Shown: positions 9,344 to 18,804, numbered from the stretch's first letter. The stretch is DNA of 64,000 nt from JBJSXJ01 sp044235425 (GCA_044235425.1 JBIIHW010000001.1:248001-312000), one strand, 5' to 3'. Made by a program: numbers and translations. The notes: generated from the sequence alone by a model not told the origin.

Positions 9344-10258
9344 ATGACGAGTGCCGATCGTGCCGCTGATTCGTCGCCCCCACACCCAACTTCCGCCGCG
9401 CCTGATCCCGCACCGGCAGCCAACTCCTGGGTTATCGACACCAACGATGACAACTTCGTTAGAGATGTCATGGAACGTTCCCAACGCGGGCTCGTCGTGC
9501 TGGACTTCTGGGCGACCTGGTGTCAGCCCTGCCGAATCCTCGGCCCCGTTCTGGAATCCCTCGCGCAGGACTTCGCCGGCCGGTTCACGTTAGTGAAGGC
9601 GGAAGTAGAACGCGTGCCCACTGGGGCGAGCCAGTTCAATGTGCAGTCGATTCCGGCGGTGTTCGCTGTCCTCCAGGGCGAAATCATCGACTTCTTTACC
9701 GGCGCGCAGTCGCGTGAGCAGACTCGCGGCTGGATCGAACGCCTGCTCATCGCGGACGAACTTCGTCAGGCACGAGAAGACGAGTCGACGGCGCCTGACC
9801 AAGCGCTGGCCGCATATCAGTCACTGCTGGCAAAAATGCCCAAGGAATCAGCCGTTTCCATCGGACTGGCTCGCACGTACCTGGCCCTGGATCAAACCGC
9901 GCAAGCAGCAGAGATCATCAGCCAACTCGCGCGCCGGGGATTCTTGGAAGAAGAAGCGGAAAAGGTCAAAGCGGCCATCGAACTACGCACTCGAAAAACT
10001 CCGAGCGTCGACCTCTGCCGCGCCGCCGTCGCCGCCGAGCCGCAAAACCTGGCTCTGCGCATCCAACTCGCAGAAGCACTAGCGGCTGCCGCCCAATACG
10101 AAGAAGCGCTAGCCGAGTTTTTGCAAGTCGCCACGGCCGATCGCGGAACACTGCGCGAACAAGCCCGCGTTTCGATGGTCGATATCTTCCGAGTGCTTCC
10201 GGCCGATAGCGAACTGACTCGAACCTATCGGCGGAAATTATCCTCGGTGTTGTATTAA
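9344..10258 (+). CDS. cnoX: Thioredoxin-domain protein with TPR tail, CnoX/YbbN-like
   Basis: Residues 30-135 form a thioredoxin domain with the active site WATWCQPCRI, followed by helical TPR-like repeats to the C-terminus (304 residues). This architecture matches CnoX (YbbN), a chaperone-redoxin that holds unfolding clients and hands them to GroEL or DnaK. The E. coli protein has lost the second cysteine pattern, whereas here both active-site cysteines are retained, so genuine oxidoreductase activity is likely. No signal peptide is seen; the first 25 residues are Ser/Pro/Ala-rich. The ATG at 9344 follows a strong GAGGAG. It is monocistronic as far as can be seen, divergent from accB. Confidence 0.85.
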   Translation: MTSADRAADSSPPHPTSAAPDPAPAANSWVIDTNDDNFVRDVMERSQRGLVVLDFWATWCQPCRILGPVLESLAQDFAGRFTLVKAEVERVPTGASQFNVQSIPAVFAVLQGEIIDFFTGAQSREQTRGWIERLLIADELRQAREDESTAPDQALAAYQSLLAKMPKESAVSIGLARTYLALDQTAQAAEIISQLARRGFLEEEAEKVKAAIELRTRKTPSVDLCRAAVAAEPQNLALRIQLAEALAAAAQYEEALAEFLQVATADRGTLREQARVSMVDIFRVLPADSELTRTYRRKLSSVLY

Positions 10259-10572
10259 TCCGGATCGAAAAAGCGGCAAGAGGATGTACGCATTCATTTT
10301 CTTCTGTATCCCGATCGTGGACGGCGAAGCTCTCTCGATCGTTAAGCCTCGTCTCGATCTGTTAACTCTGTGTTTTAACATCCTACGCCCTCGCTCCGCG
10401 ATTCGGTCCAGCAACAGCGCCAGCGCGCACGGAAATCCCGGATCGACCTTTGATGCTACTTTCCCTCGCTGGCGCGTCGGGCGAGGGTGAAAAAAACTCG
10501 AACCAGGCCGTCATCTATTCGTGCGATTCGTGGTAACTACACACTGGCACTTCACGAAACTTTGCTACGCGA
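10259..10572. other. Intergenic, 314 bp, no gene seen
   Basis: This stretch lies between the convergent CnoX-like gene and the HAD gene. A short inverted repeat (10463-10469 with 10481-10487, CCCTCGC/GCGAGGG) is followed by an A-run, not a T-run, so it is not a convincing plus-strand terminator. A 68-codon frame at 10284-10490 has no recognisable features. Confidence 0.6.
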
Positions 10573-11253
10573 TCAGGCGAGTTGAGCCAGCAGCTGTGGG
10601 TGATCAAGAAGCGTGTCGAATAGCAAATCGGGTTCGTAGACTTCCAGAGTCTCACGATCAAAACTGCCCGTGGCGACTGCCACCACGCGAGCTCCGATCG
10701 CGCGGGCACACGTGACATCCAGCGGCGTATCACCGATCACCCAGACTTGATCGGCGGCTGCGGTCCAACCGCGACGCTGCGCATGCTGCTTTGATTCCGC
10801 CAGCGCCGCAGCTGCGACCATATCGCGATCGGCATGCAGATCTCCAAAGCCGCCAAAATCAAAATGTTCATGAAGTCCGTAATGTTCGAGTTTCATCTGA
10901 GCGCCGTCGCGGATGTTTCCGGTGAGCAGTCCCAGGAGAACATCCGAGCGACCTTGTAGATGTGCCAGGAGAGTGGTAACTCCCGGCAACACTTCACCAC
11001 CTCGCGCGGGTAATTGCTGGCGGAGGTGATGCAGGTAGGCGCGACGAAAGCGCAGCCAGTTCTCTTCGTTGTCTTCCAGATCATGAGCCCGGAACAAATT
11101 GCGGGCAATGCCCCGATCCGTGCGACCACTCACCGGCACCTCGGCCGGCTCCGGCACCGCGAACTCCTCGAGCATCGCGGCGTTCAGAGCCGCTCGGCCA
11201 GCACCACCGGTGCTGATCAGCGTGCCATCAATATCAAACAACAACGTGATCAT
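10573..11253 (-). CDS. HAD-superfamily hydrolase, phosphoglycolate phosphatase-like
   Basis: This 226-residue soluble haloacid-dehalogenase enzyme has motif I LLFDIDGTLIS with the nucleophile aspartate, a cap-domain helical insert, motif II around LGLLTGN, and motif IV VIGDTPLDVTCARA with the metal-binding aspartates. The architecture is that of Gph-type phosphatases, which dephosphorylate 2-phosphoglycolate or other small phosphates. The actual substrate is not deducible. It starts at ATG 11253, 12 bp after the end of the upstream zinc-ribbon membrane protein gene on the same strand, so the two are probably co-transcribed. Confidence 0.88.
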   Translation of the reverse strand: MITLLFDIDGTLISTGGAGRAALNAAMLEEFAVPEPAEVPVSGRTDRGIARNLFRAHDLEDNEENWLRFRRAYLHHLRQQLPARGGEVLPGVTTLLAHLQGRSDVLLGLLTGNIRDGAQMKLEHYGLHEHFDFGGFGDLHADRDMVAAAALAESKQHAQRRGWTAAADQVWVIGDTPLDVTCARAIGARVVAVATGSFDRETLEVYEPDLLFDTLLDHPQLLAQLA

Positions 11254-11265
11254 ACCGGCGGCACC

Positions 11266-12354
11266 TTACTTGGAATTGCCGGGTGGTGGTAGCGGTGGCG
11301 CGGGTGGGCCACCCGGAGCCCCTTTGCCAGCCGGCGGAAACCCGGGGAGGTTCGGAAAGCTGGGAAAATTCGGCAGCCCCGGAATTCCTGGTGCGCCGCC
11401 TGCCTTGCCTCCACCCGCAGCCTCAGGAGGAGGATCGTTGATTTTGAAGGACTCAAAAAAATGATCCGTGATCTTCGTCGGCTCTTTTCCCGCCAAGCCT
11501 TCCCAGCCCAGAACGTAGATGCGCGAGCCCGCCAAGTAGGTACGAATGTGCAACTGTCGCGCGACATTGTCCTTCTTGAACTCCACTTCAACCTCTCTCC
11601 CCAGGTTCGTGCCAAGCTTGATGCTTTGGGTGGAGATAATCTTCGACTCGGGCAGCGTTTTCGTCATCTGCGAGGTCATCTGCTCCATCACTTGATCCGC
11701 AGCAAAGCCCGCCAACATTCGTGCTTGAGCTTCCGGGATCGGCAGCTTCATCATCATGACCTGCAGCTCCCCATGGTTCCTCTCCAGCACGACTTTGTCC
11801 ATTTTCATCGACATCGATCCCATCGGCGTCGCCTGCGATTTGTCCTCGCGAACCGGCGCTCCAGGAAAATCAACCGCATAGGCTGCATCAGCAGACGTAT
11901 GTGGAGTCCAAGTGACGTTCTGCCCCAGCTCCAGCGATGGCACGACGACCAAGATCACGACCAGCGCCACGCCAATCAGAACGAGTCCTGCCAAAGCGGC
12001 GACGATGCCCAGGACGAGCCCCTTCGAGCTACCCTTTTTCTTGGCGGCTTGGCCGCCCGCTGCGCCTTGCCCATACGCTGGCTGACCATACGCTGGCTGA
12101 CCATACGCTGGCTGCCCATACGCTGGCTGACCATACGCTGGCTGACCTGGACTGGCGGCGAACGGATCATGGCCGGGTGCTGCTGCCGCCGCAAAGGGAT
12201 CGACTCCCGCCGCAGCCCCCAATCCCAAGGGCTCAAAATTGCCGGCAGGAACTTGAATCACAGCCTGACAGTTGGGACAAGGTAAACTCTTGCCAGCCAA
12301 TTGGTCATTCGCGGAATAAGATTTACCGCAGCGACAGGTCACGACGATCGGCAT
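11266..12354 (-). CDS. Zinc-ribbon membrane protein with YGQPA repeats, function unknown
   Basis: The 362-residue protein begins with a four-cysteine putative zinc ribbon (C7, C9, C26, C29; pattern CxC...CPNC). A Gly/Ala/Pro-rich linker follows with five tandem copies of a five-residue YGQPA unit (residues about 74-97), then one strong membrane helix (about 113-138). Residues about 145-310 form a soluble domain rich in Met and Lys, and the tail is Gly/Pro-rich. With one helix the C-terminal domain would lie outside the membrane and the ribbon in the cytosol. Similar zinc-ribbon plus single-helix proteins are common in planctomycetes; no function is known to me. It precedes the HAD gene by 12 bp. 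Confidence 0.75.
   Translation of the reverse strand: MPIVVTCRCGKSYSANDQLAGKSLPCPNCQAVIQVPAGNFEPLGLGAAAGVDPFAAAAAPGHDPFAASPGQPAYGQPAYGQPAYGQPAYGQPAYGQGAAGGQAAKKKGSSKGLVLGIVAALAGLVLIGVALVVILVVVPSLELGQNVTWTPHTSADAAYAVDFPGAPVREDKSQATPMGSMSMKMDKVVLERNHGELQVMMMKLPIPEAQARMLAGFAADQVMEQMTSQMTKTLPESKIISTQSIKLGTNLGREVEVEFKKDNVARQLHIRTYLAGSRIYVLGWEGLAGKEPTKITDHFFESFKINDPPPEAAGGGKAGGAPGIPGLPNFPSFPNLPGFPPAGKGAPGGPPAPPLPPPGNSK
12071..12145. repeat. Five tandem 15-bp units inside a coding region
   Basis: The unit CCATACGCTGGCTGA is repeated at 12071, 12086, 12101, 12116 and 12131, with one base change in the third. On the coding (minus) strand it encodes the YGQPA five-residue repeat. Because the unit is a multiple of three, copy-number change would alter linker length without shifting frame. 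Confidence 0.95.
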
Positions 12355-12508
12355 AGCAAGAATTCCTCAGTGGCGGTTCGAGAAACTTATGAAAAAGCGG
12401 CTGAATGAAAAGTGAGATCGTCGGCTGGCGTCCGCCGATCGCTAGCCACTGCGGCACTACTATGACAACTAGCCACTCACCATGCAAACGATGGAACAAG
12501 AAACGACA

Positions 12509-13702
12509 TCAAAACGTTAGCGTCAATTCCACCAGTTGTTCATCGCCGGAGGTGCCACCTCGCAGCACCACGATCTTAACGGTTTGTCCCGCCTGACACT
12601 CTTCCAAAGCGGCGAACAGATCGTCTTGTTGTCGAATCGGGCGGTCGTCCAGTCGCTGAATCACATCGCCGACATGCACGGTGCCATCCGGATCTTGATA
12701 GCCGGCACGCAGGCCCGCCCGTGCCGCCGGACTATTGGGAGCCACATACCGAATCATCACTCCACTCAGCCCCAATTGCCGCACTACATTATCGGGAACC
12801 ATCGCAATTCCGAGTATGGGACGAACGATTCGTCCGTCGCGAATGATGCGGGGCACCGAGCGATTCACGAGATCAATCGGGATGGCAAAACCGATTCCCG
12901 CCGAGGTTCCCGTGGGACTATAAATTGCGGTGTTCACCCCAATCAAACGACCGGCGCTATCGAGAAGTGGTCCACCGGAATTACCCGGATTAATCGCCGC
13001 ATCGGTTTGAATCACCCCCTGAATCACTCGCCCTTCCCCGGACGGGATTTCACGACCCAGCCCGCTGATGATGCCGGTGGTGAGAGTTTGATCGAGTCCA
13101 AAGGGGTAGCCGATGGCGAACACTTTTTGGCCGACCAGCAGATCACTGGAGGTGCCCAGCAGGATCGGTGTTAAGCGATCGGCGGGCGCGTCGATGCGCA
13201 GCACGGCGATATCGCGATCTTCATCGCCGCCCACCACCGCCGCTTGCCAGACCGATTGATCCGCCAGCTTGACCGTAAAATTTTGAGCGCCGGCGATGAC
13301 GTGAAAGTTCGTTACCAGGTGGCCCTTTTTGTCCCAGACGAATCCAGTTCCCGTGCCGCGCGGCACCTCGGTGACGTTGTATCGTCGATCAATTGCAAGG
13401 CTCGTCGTGGTCACATAGACCACGGACGACGCTGATTGACGAAAGAGTTCCACGGTGGACTGTTCGTCGGCAGCCAAGTCCCCGCGCGGTGTGGTCGGGC
13501 GAGGTTCGAAGTCGCTGGAGGTGAGGCCCGGCCGTCCCCCACGTAGGGATTGAATGATCGCCACGACGATCAGCACCATGAGGATGGAAAGAAGCACGAC
13601 CAGCAGCGGTGAACTGCGCGGCGAGTCCGGTTTCAGGCTCGGGGGGACCGCAGGATATCCGGGGGGATTCAGCGGCGACTCAGAGGGAACTGGCTGATTC
13701 AT
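12509..13702 (-). CDS. Membrane-anchored HtrA/DegP-type serine protease with one PDZ domain
   Basis: This S1C protease has a short Pro-rich cytosolic N-terminus, a membrane helix at residues 33-52, a trypsin-like domain and one C-terminal PDZ domain (about 300-390). The triad is complete: H134 in TNFHVIAG, D164 in DEDRDIAVL and S242 in NPGNSGGPLL. An anchored protease with one PDZ resembles DegS or HtrA/HhoA-type quality-control proteases acting outside the cytoplasmic membrane. The open frame runs up to 13972, but the ATG at 13702 has a GAGG site eight bases upstream and begins the compact 397-residue protein. It is divergent from the large cytochrome gene. Confidence 0.93.
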   Translation of the reverse strand: MNQPVPSESPLNPPGYPAVPPSLKPDSPRSSPLLVVLLSILMVLIVVAIIQSLRGGRPGLTSSDFEPRPTTPRGDLAADEQSTVELFRQSASSVVYVTTTSLAIDRRYNVTEVPRGTGTGFVWDKKGHLVTNFHVIAGAQNFTVKLADQSVWQAAVVGGDEDRDIAVLRIDAPADRLTPILLGTSSDLLVGQKVFAIGYPFGLDQTLTTGIISGLGREIPSGEGRVIQGVIQTDAAINPGNSGGPLLDSAGRLIGVNTAIYSPTGTSAGIGFAIPIDLVNRSVPRIIRDGRIVRPILGIAMVPDNVVRQLGLSGVMIRYVAPNSPAARAGLRAGYQDPDGTVHVGDVIQRLDDRPIRQQDDLFAALEECQAGQTVKIVVLRGGTSGDEQLVELTLTF

Positions 13703-13862
13703 GAATCCTCGTTTTCCGTTCGTTGTTGATGAGGAGTGATTGACCGGCGGGACGTGATCGCCTACGGTGTCGTTCCCTCGCACGAAATCATTACCTCGTA
13801 ACTCCCCTCCCATTTTCAACTCCGTGAGCATAACGACAAGCGGTTGTCGATTGAGAGTTCCC

Positions 13863-16676
13863 ATGAAACGAGTTGTTCGCACTTGGTTAGCCGGTTTTTT
13901 GACCGTCTGTTTTATCGCCGGTTTGGGGCTAGGGCCTTCGAGTTTGCTGCGGGCACAGCCGGCTGCCAACACCGCCGCGGCGTCAGCTGCTCACCCTCGA
14001 GTGCCCGGGTTTGAACGTTTTCCTGCCAAAAATGAACAGCAGCAAGTGGCCGCCGGCGAATTACTGCTGGGCGAACTGGGCTGCGTCACGTGCCATGCCG
14101 CCGATGAAAAGATGGCGGCTCATCTGCCGAAGAAGCAAGCGCCCATCCTGTCCCAAGTGGGCAGTCGAGTGCGAGTGGAGTGGCTGCGAAAGTTCATCGC
14201 TGATCCAGCTGGCACAAAGCCTGGTACTACGATGCCCAATCCCTGGGCCGGTGTGGATGCAGAGCGGAAAAAGGCGAGCGTCGAGGCGCTGACTCATTAC
14301 TTGGCATTGACCGGGCAGCTGGCCGAAACGAGTGCTGCTCCAGCAGCGGTCAAGCGTGGCGAAGAGCTGTTTCATCAGATCGGCTGCACCGCCTGTCATG
14401 ATTCCCGCAAGGACAACGCCACTCCACTGCCCGATTCCATGCCGCTTGTCGCCCTCGCGACGAAATACTCCATTCCGTCCCTCACCCAATTCCTGACCGA
14501 TCCACTCGCCGTGCGGCCCGCCGGACGCATGCCATCACTCAATCTCAATCCCGACGAAGCTCGAGCGATCGCTTCTTATCTGCTCAAAGAGGTGACGGCT
14601 CCAGCGAGTGTGAAGTTTGAATATTTCGAGGGCGAGTATTCGAAGCTGCCGAATTTTGCGGAGCTGAAGCCGGCCAAGACCGGCACCGTTTCGGGCTTCG
14701 ACATTCAAGTTGGTCGGCGTGATAACTTCGCGATGCGCTTCACCAGTTTTTTACGCTTGCCCAAAGAGGCCAACTACCGGTTTCATCTTTCGTCAGATGA
14801 TGGTTCGCGGCTGCTGGTTGACGGTCGCCAAGTGGTGGATGCCGACGGTATCCACCCACCGGGCTGGAAGCAGGGTGACGTAAAACTGACCGCCGGTGTG
14901 CATGAATTGATCGTGGAATATTTTGAAGCTGGTGGTGGTGAAGAGATCACCGTCGAAATCGAAGGGGACGGCATCCCTCGTCAATCGCTCGATGGTTTCC
15001 TCTCGCTGACCCGTGAAACAAAAGCTGGCAGCAATGCACCCGCCGCGTTCGTCGTTGATCCACAACTCGCCGCCGAAGGACAGAAGCAGTTTGTCGAACT
15101 GGGATGTACCAACTGTCACGTACTCGGTGAAAACCGCAAACCCAGCCCGACTCAGGAACTGCTGACCACGCGTGCCGCACCAACCCTGGCACAGCTTAAG
15201 AGCACCGCTGGCTGTATCGCCGAGCAGCCCGTGGCCAAGTTACCGCATTATCCCGTCTCGGCGGCTCAGCGCACCGCGCTCCAAGCGGCTCTTGGTCAGC
15301 AACGACAACCAGCTGCGGCGGCTAAGAGTCGCGAAGCGACTGCGGTGGTCGAGGCGACGATGCGGCGAATGAACTGCTACGCCTGTCATGCGCGCGGCGG
15401 CATCGGTGGTCCGGTGGAAGGACGCGAAAAGTTCTTCACGTCAAACCAACCGGAAATGGGTGACGAAGGTCGCCTGCCCCCGCCACTCACCGGAGTCGGC
15501 GCTAAACTTCAAACCGATTGGGTCAAGCATGTTTTCCGTGACGGCGCCAAGGATCGACCTTATATGCTGACACGGATGCCGAAATTTGGTGAGCCGAATG
15601 TCGGCACGTTGGTCGACGATTTAGCCAAAGCAGATCCGGACGTGGAATATCAGCGAGTGGAAGCTGGCGTTAGTCCCACGGTGCTGAAGTCGACTGGCCG
15701 CAAGCTGGTCGGCAGCCAAGGATTCTCTTGCATTAAATGTCATACGTGGGGAAATGTGCCCGCATCGGGAATCCAATCAATTGGCATGACGACGATGACT
15801 AAGCGACTCAAGGAGTCCTGGTTCCATCGCTATGTGTTGGATCCAGCCGCCTTCCGTCCTGGCACGCGCATGCCAGCCGCTTGGCCGAACGGTCAGACGC
15901 TTCTGCCAAAGATTCTCGACGGAGACGCTCAAAAGCAAATTCACTCGGTCTGGGCGTTTCTCTCCGACGGAGAAAAAGCCACGATGCCGACCGGATTGGG
16001 ACGTGATCCGATCGAATTGGTGGCGGTGGATGAACCGGTGATCTATCGCAACTTCATCGAGGGAGCGGGATCGCGAGCGATCGGTGTTGGCTATCCCGAA
16101 AAAGTAAATCTGGCGTTTGACGCCAATCAAGGCCGCCCGGCACTCCTCTGGCAGGGCTCGTTCATCGATGCTGCTCGGCACTGGACGGATCGTGGAGTGG
16201 GCTATCAGCCGCCACTGGGCGACAACGTGCTCAAGCTGCCGACGGGCGTCACGGTGGCGAAACTCGCGCAGCCCGATGAAGCCTGGCCGACCGCCGCACC
16301 GCGACAACTTGGTTACCAGTTCCGCGGCTATGAACTCGATTCCAAGCGTCGGCCTGTGTTCGCCTACGAGGTATCGAAAGCCAAAGTTTCGGAGAGCTAC
16401 GAGCCGATTGGAAACGTCGACCAACCGGGTTTTCGCCGGTCGGTGCGTGTGGAGCCGGCGAGCGATGCTGAGTCGCTGTACGTGCGGCTGGCCACCGGTT
16501 CCCGCATCGTCGAAGGGGCAAATGGTGGTTTTGTGATCGACGATCAATCACGCCTCAAAGTGACCGCCGGTGCCGCTCGACCAATCGTGCGCAAGGTCGG
16601 CAATTCCATGGAACTGCTCGTGCCGGTCCCCGCAGGGGCTCAACCTGCACAAGTGGTTGTGGAATGGTTTTGGTAA
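13863..16676 (+). CDS. Exported multi-heme c-type cytochrome with PA14-like domain
   Basis: The 937-residue protein starts at ATG 13863 with an N-terminal signal peptide (MKRVVRTWLAGFLTVCFIAG, cleavage near AQPA). Five CxxCH heme-attachment motifs are present at residues 74 (CVTCH), 175 (CTACH), 415 (CTNCH), 505 (CYACH) and 623 (CIKCH). Residues about 250-380 form a PA14-like domain (FRL-type beta segments, DDGSRLLVDG, FEAGGGEE), usually tied to carbohydrate binding. The last 200 residues resemble the ethylbenzene-dehydrogenase/DOMON-like beta fold of planctomycete cytochromes (low certainty). An upstream in-frame start at 13767 would put the signal peptide internally and is rejected. It is followed 51 bp later by a propeller protein, suggesting an exported redox pair acting on polysaccharide or sugar substrates (inference). 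Confidence 0.9.
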   Translation: MKRVVRTWLAGFLTVCFIAGLGLGPSSLLRAQPAANTAAASAAHPRVPGFERFPAKNEQQQVAAGELLLGELGCVTCHAADEKMAAHLPKKQAPILSQVGSRVRVEWLRKFIADPAGTKPGTTMPNPWAGVDAERKKASVEALTHYLALTGQLAETSAAPAAVKRGEELFHQIGCTACHDSRKDNATPLPDSMPLVALATKYSIPSLTQFLTDPLAVRPAGRMPSLNLNPDEARAIASYLLKEVTAPASVKFEYFEGEYSKLPNFAELKPAKTGTVSGFDIQVGRRDNFAMRFTSFLRLPKEANYRFHLSSDDGSRLLVDGRQVVDADGIHPPGWKQGDVKLTAGVHELIVEYFEAGGGEEITVEIEGDGIPRQSLDGFLSLTRETKAGSNAPAAFVVDPQLAAEGQKQFVELGCTNCHVLGENRKPSPTQELLTTRAAPTLAQLKSTAGCIAEQPVAKLPHYPVSAAQRTALQAALGQQRQPAAAAKSREATAVVEATMRRMNCYACHARGGIGGPVEGREKFFTSNQPEMGDEGRLPPPLTGVGAKLQTDWVKHVFRDGAKDRPYMLTRMPKFGEPNVGTLVDDLAKADPDVEYQRVEAGVSPTVLKSTGRKLVGSQGFSCIKCHTWGNVPASGIQSIGMTTMTKRLKESWFHRYVLDPAAFRPGTRMPAAWPNGQTLLPKILDGDAQKQIHSVWAFLSDGEKATMPTGLGRDPIELVAVDEPVIYRNFIEGAGSRAIGVGYPEKVNLAFDANQGRPALLWQGSFIDAARHWTDRGVGYQPPLGDNVLKLPTGVTVAKLAQPDEAWPTAAPRQLGYQFRGYELDSKRRPVFAYEVSKAKVSESYEPIGNVDQPGFRRSVRVEPASDAESLYVRLATGSRIVEGANGGFVIDDQSRLKVTAGAARPIVRKVGNSMELLVPVPAGAQPAQVVVEWFW

Positions 16677-16727
16677 AGCAGTTAGTTCGTTGTCTTCAGC
16701 CTGGTTCGTTTTTGTGGAGATAGATCG

Positions 16728-18257
16728 ATGCGTCGAGTTAACCAGACCAATCGCCTGTGGACGGTGACGAGCCGGTGGTCAGCTTTGTTGGTACTCTTGG
16801 TCACGCTCGGCCAACTGGCCGCTCCGCTATCAGCACAAACGAACGCTGTTCCCACTCCACCTAAAGAAGAGGATTTCTACAGGATCATCTCGCTGCCCAT
16901 TCCGGACGGCGTGGTGCTCGAAGTGGGAGCACTCGAGCTGCTACCGGGCAATCGGCTAGCGGCGGCTTCACGGCGCGGGGAAATCTGGATCATCGACAAC
17001 CCTGCGGCAGACAATCCAGAACAAGTTAAGTTCACGCGGTATGCGGAAGGCCTGCACGAAGTTCTCGGGCTGGCCTGGCGCGATGGCTGGCTCTACGTAA
17101 CTCAGCGCGGCGAAGTGAGTCGTTTGAAGGACCGCGATGGCGACAGCCGCGCGGATTTGTTTGAGACGGTCTGCGATCAGTGGGAAATTGGCGGCGACTA
17201 CCATGAGTATGCATTTGGGTCCAAGTTTGATCCCGAAGGAAACTTGTGGGTCGTCCTCTGCCTTACCGGCTCGTTCAGCAGTGAGCTGCCCTACCGTGGC
17301 TGGTGCGTACGTGTCTCAGCGGACGGAAAAATGACACCGACCTGCTCGGGTTTACGTTCACCCGGCGGAGTAGGCGTGAACGTTGATGGTGCGATGTTCT
17401 ATACCGATAACCAAGGGCCGTGGAACGGGACCTGTGCGCTCAAGCATCTGGAACCCGGCAAATTCCTCGGGCACCCTGGTGGCAATCGCTGGTATGAGCT
17501 GGCCGGTAATATGGGCCCAAAGCCGAAAGAGCCACTTAGCGGTGGACGGATGGCGGTCGAGTCGGCGAAGATTCCGGAACTGGTACCGCCGGCGATTTAC
17601 TTCCCCTATCAGAAGATGGGGCAATCGGCGAGCGGCATTATCTGTGATACGACGGCCGGTAAACTAGGTCCGTTTGCGGGCCAGATGTTTGTGGGCGATC
17701 AAACGCATAGCACTGTGATGCGCGTCGTCCTCGAAAAGGTGAATGGTCGTTATCAAGGTGCCTGCATTCCGTTTCGCGGCGGATTCGGCTCGGGAAACCT
17801 GGCCCTGATCCTGTCCCCCGACGGCCAGTTCTATGTGGGTGGAACGAATCGCGGCTGGGGCTCGCGCGGCTCCAAGCCCTTCGCGCTGGAACGGATGGTC
17901 TGGACCGGAAAAACGCCGTTTGAAATCCACGAAATGCACGCTCGACCCGATGGTTTTGAACTCACCTTCACCGAGCCGGTGGACGCGGCAACGGCAGGTG
18001 ACGTGAAATCCTACCAGTTGCAATCCTATACCTATATCTATCATGCCAACTACGGCAGTCCGGAAGTGGACCAGACGACGCTCAAAGTGGAAAAAGTCGT
18101 CGTGTCCGAGGATGGCAAGCGAGCTCGTTTGTATATCGACAAACTGCAACCGGGACACGTGCATGAACTGCATTTAGACGGGGTTCGCAGCCGGGGAAAA
18201 CTGCCGCTCTTGCACCCCGTCGCCTACTACACGCTTAACCAGATTCCCGCCAAATAA
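16728..18257 (+). CDS. Exported beta-propeller protein, sorbosone-dehydrogenase/NHL-like
   Basis: The 509-residue protein has an N-terminal signal peptide ending near PLSAQTNA. Residues 50-390 show propeller blades typical of the glucose/sorbosone dehydrogenase-like proteins of planctomycetes (LAWRDGWLYVTQRGEV, KDRDGDSRADLFE, FGSKFDPEGNLWV). The DRDGDSRAD stretch looks like a calcium loop. The C-terminal about 110 residues form an Ig-like fold. In many planctomycete proteins this propeller is fused to a heme c domain; here there is no CxxCH, but the preceding gene supplies five. ATG 16728 has a GGAG site. The tight spacing suggests a two-gene operon. The substrate is unknown. Confidence 0.82.
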   Translation: MRRVNQTNRLWTVTSRWSALLVLLVTLGQLAAPLSAQTNAVPTPPKEEDFYRIISLPIPDGVVLEVGALELLPGNRLAAASRRGEIWIIDNPAADNPEQVKFTRYAEGLHEVLGLAWRDGWLYVTQRGEVSRLKDRDGDSRADLFETVCDQWEIGGDYHEYAFGSKFDPEGNLWVVLCLTGSFSSELPYRGWCVRVSADGKMTPTCSGLRSPGGVGVNVDGAMFYTDNQGPWNGTCALKHLEPGKFLGHPGGNRWYELAGNMGPKPKEPLSGGRMAVESAKIPELVPPAIYFPYQKMGQSASGIICDTTAGKLGPFAGQMFVGDQTHSTVMRVVLEKVNGRYQGACIPFRGGFGSGNLALILSPDGQFYVGGTNRGWGSRGSKPFALERMVWTGKTPFEIHEMHARPDGFELTFTEPVDAATAGDVKSYQLQSYTYIYHANYGSPEVDQTTLKVEKVVVSEDGKRARLYIDKLQPGHVHELHLDGVRSRGKLPLLHPVAYYTLNQIPAK

Positions 18258-18273
18258 CCGCTCGCCTGCACTC

Positions 18274-18324
18274 GGAAAAATCCCCGGCGTACCCCGCCAG
18301 GGATTTTTCCAAAAACTCTTTTTT
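18274..18324 (+). terminator. Hairpin followed by T-rich stretch after the propeller gene
   Basis: An 11-bp perfect stem (GGAAAAATCCC at 18274-18284 with its complement at 18300-18310) is extended by an inner GGCG/CGCC pairing. AAAAACTC and then six T residues follow. The T-run is not immediately adjacent, so termination is likely but not certain. Confidence 0.5.
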
Positions 18325-18412
18325 GGCGGTTTGCGAATCGTTATACTTTTCGACCGGCGCCGAGTAGCGTTCTCGTAGCGTGCGTTTTTTTGTTTCTGTT
18401 AAGGGTTCGGCA

Positions 18413-18733
18413 ATGGCGAAGCGTATCTATGTGGGCAATCTGCCTTGGTCAACAACTTCGGCAGATTTGGAAACAATGTTTTCGGCTTTTGGAGCAGTTC
18501 ATACTGCCGAAGTGATCATGGATCGAGCGACGGGCAGATCTCGTGGCTTCGGATTCGTACAAATGAATGATGATGGTGAAGCCGATTCCGCCATCAACGC
18601 ACTTAACGGTAAGGATTGCAGCGGCCGCCCGCTGGTGGTGAATGAAGCGCGTGAACGAGCGCCTCGCACTGGTGGTGGTGGAGGCGGTTACGGTGGCGGC
18701 GCACGCGGACCTCGCGGTGGCTACGGCCGCTAA
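18413..18733 (+). CDS. Small glycine-rich RNA-binding protein (single RRM)
   Basis: This 106-residue protein has one RNA recognition motif: RNP2 is IYVGNL (residues 5-10) and RNP1 is RGFGFVQM (about 45-52), followed by a Gly/Arg-rich tail. Such Rbp proteins occur in cyanobacteria, planctomycetes and other bacteria and are thought to act in RNA metabolism, often under cold stress. The open frame begins at 18380, but the ATG at 18413 is preceded by AAGGG at good spacing and starts MAKRIYVGNL as in the family. It is monocistronic, bounded by hairpins on both sides. Confidence 0.93.
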   Translation: MAKRIYVGNLPWSTTSADLETMFSAFGAVHTAEVIMDRATGRSRGFGFVQMNDDGEADSAINALNGKDCSGRPLVVNEARERAPRTGGGGGGYGGGARGPRGGYGR

Positions 18734-18768
18734 GCGGTAACAGTCGATTCACGCTCAAATAAAACGTC

Positions 18769-18804
18769 AACTCTCGCCCACGATTTCGCGGGCGAGAGTT
18801 TTTT
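18769..18804 (+). terminator. Rho-independent terminator after the RRM gene
   Basis: A perfect 11-bp stem AACTCTCGCCC (18769-18779) pairs with 18790-18800 across a 10-base loop, and six consecutive T residues end it at 18804. It lies 36 bp after the RRM stop codon. Confidence 0.93.

Noticed and set aside
10463..10487. Possible terminator
   Set aside because: The inverted repeat is followed by A residues on the plus strand and has no proper T-run in either direction.
10284..10490. Possible small plus-strand gene
   Set aside because: No recognisable domain and weak start context in an intergenic region.
11461..12285. Antisense plus-strand ORF
   Set aside because: It lies fully opposite the zinc-ribbon membrane gene and its sequence is a reversed image of repeats; no features of its own.
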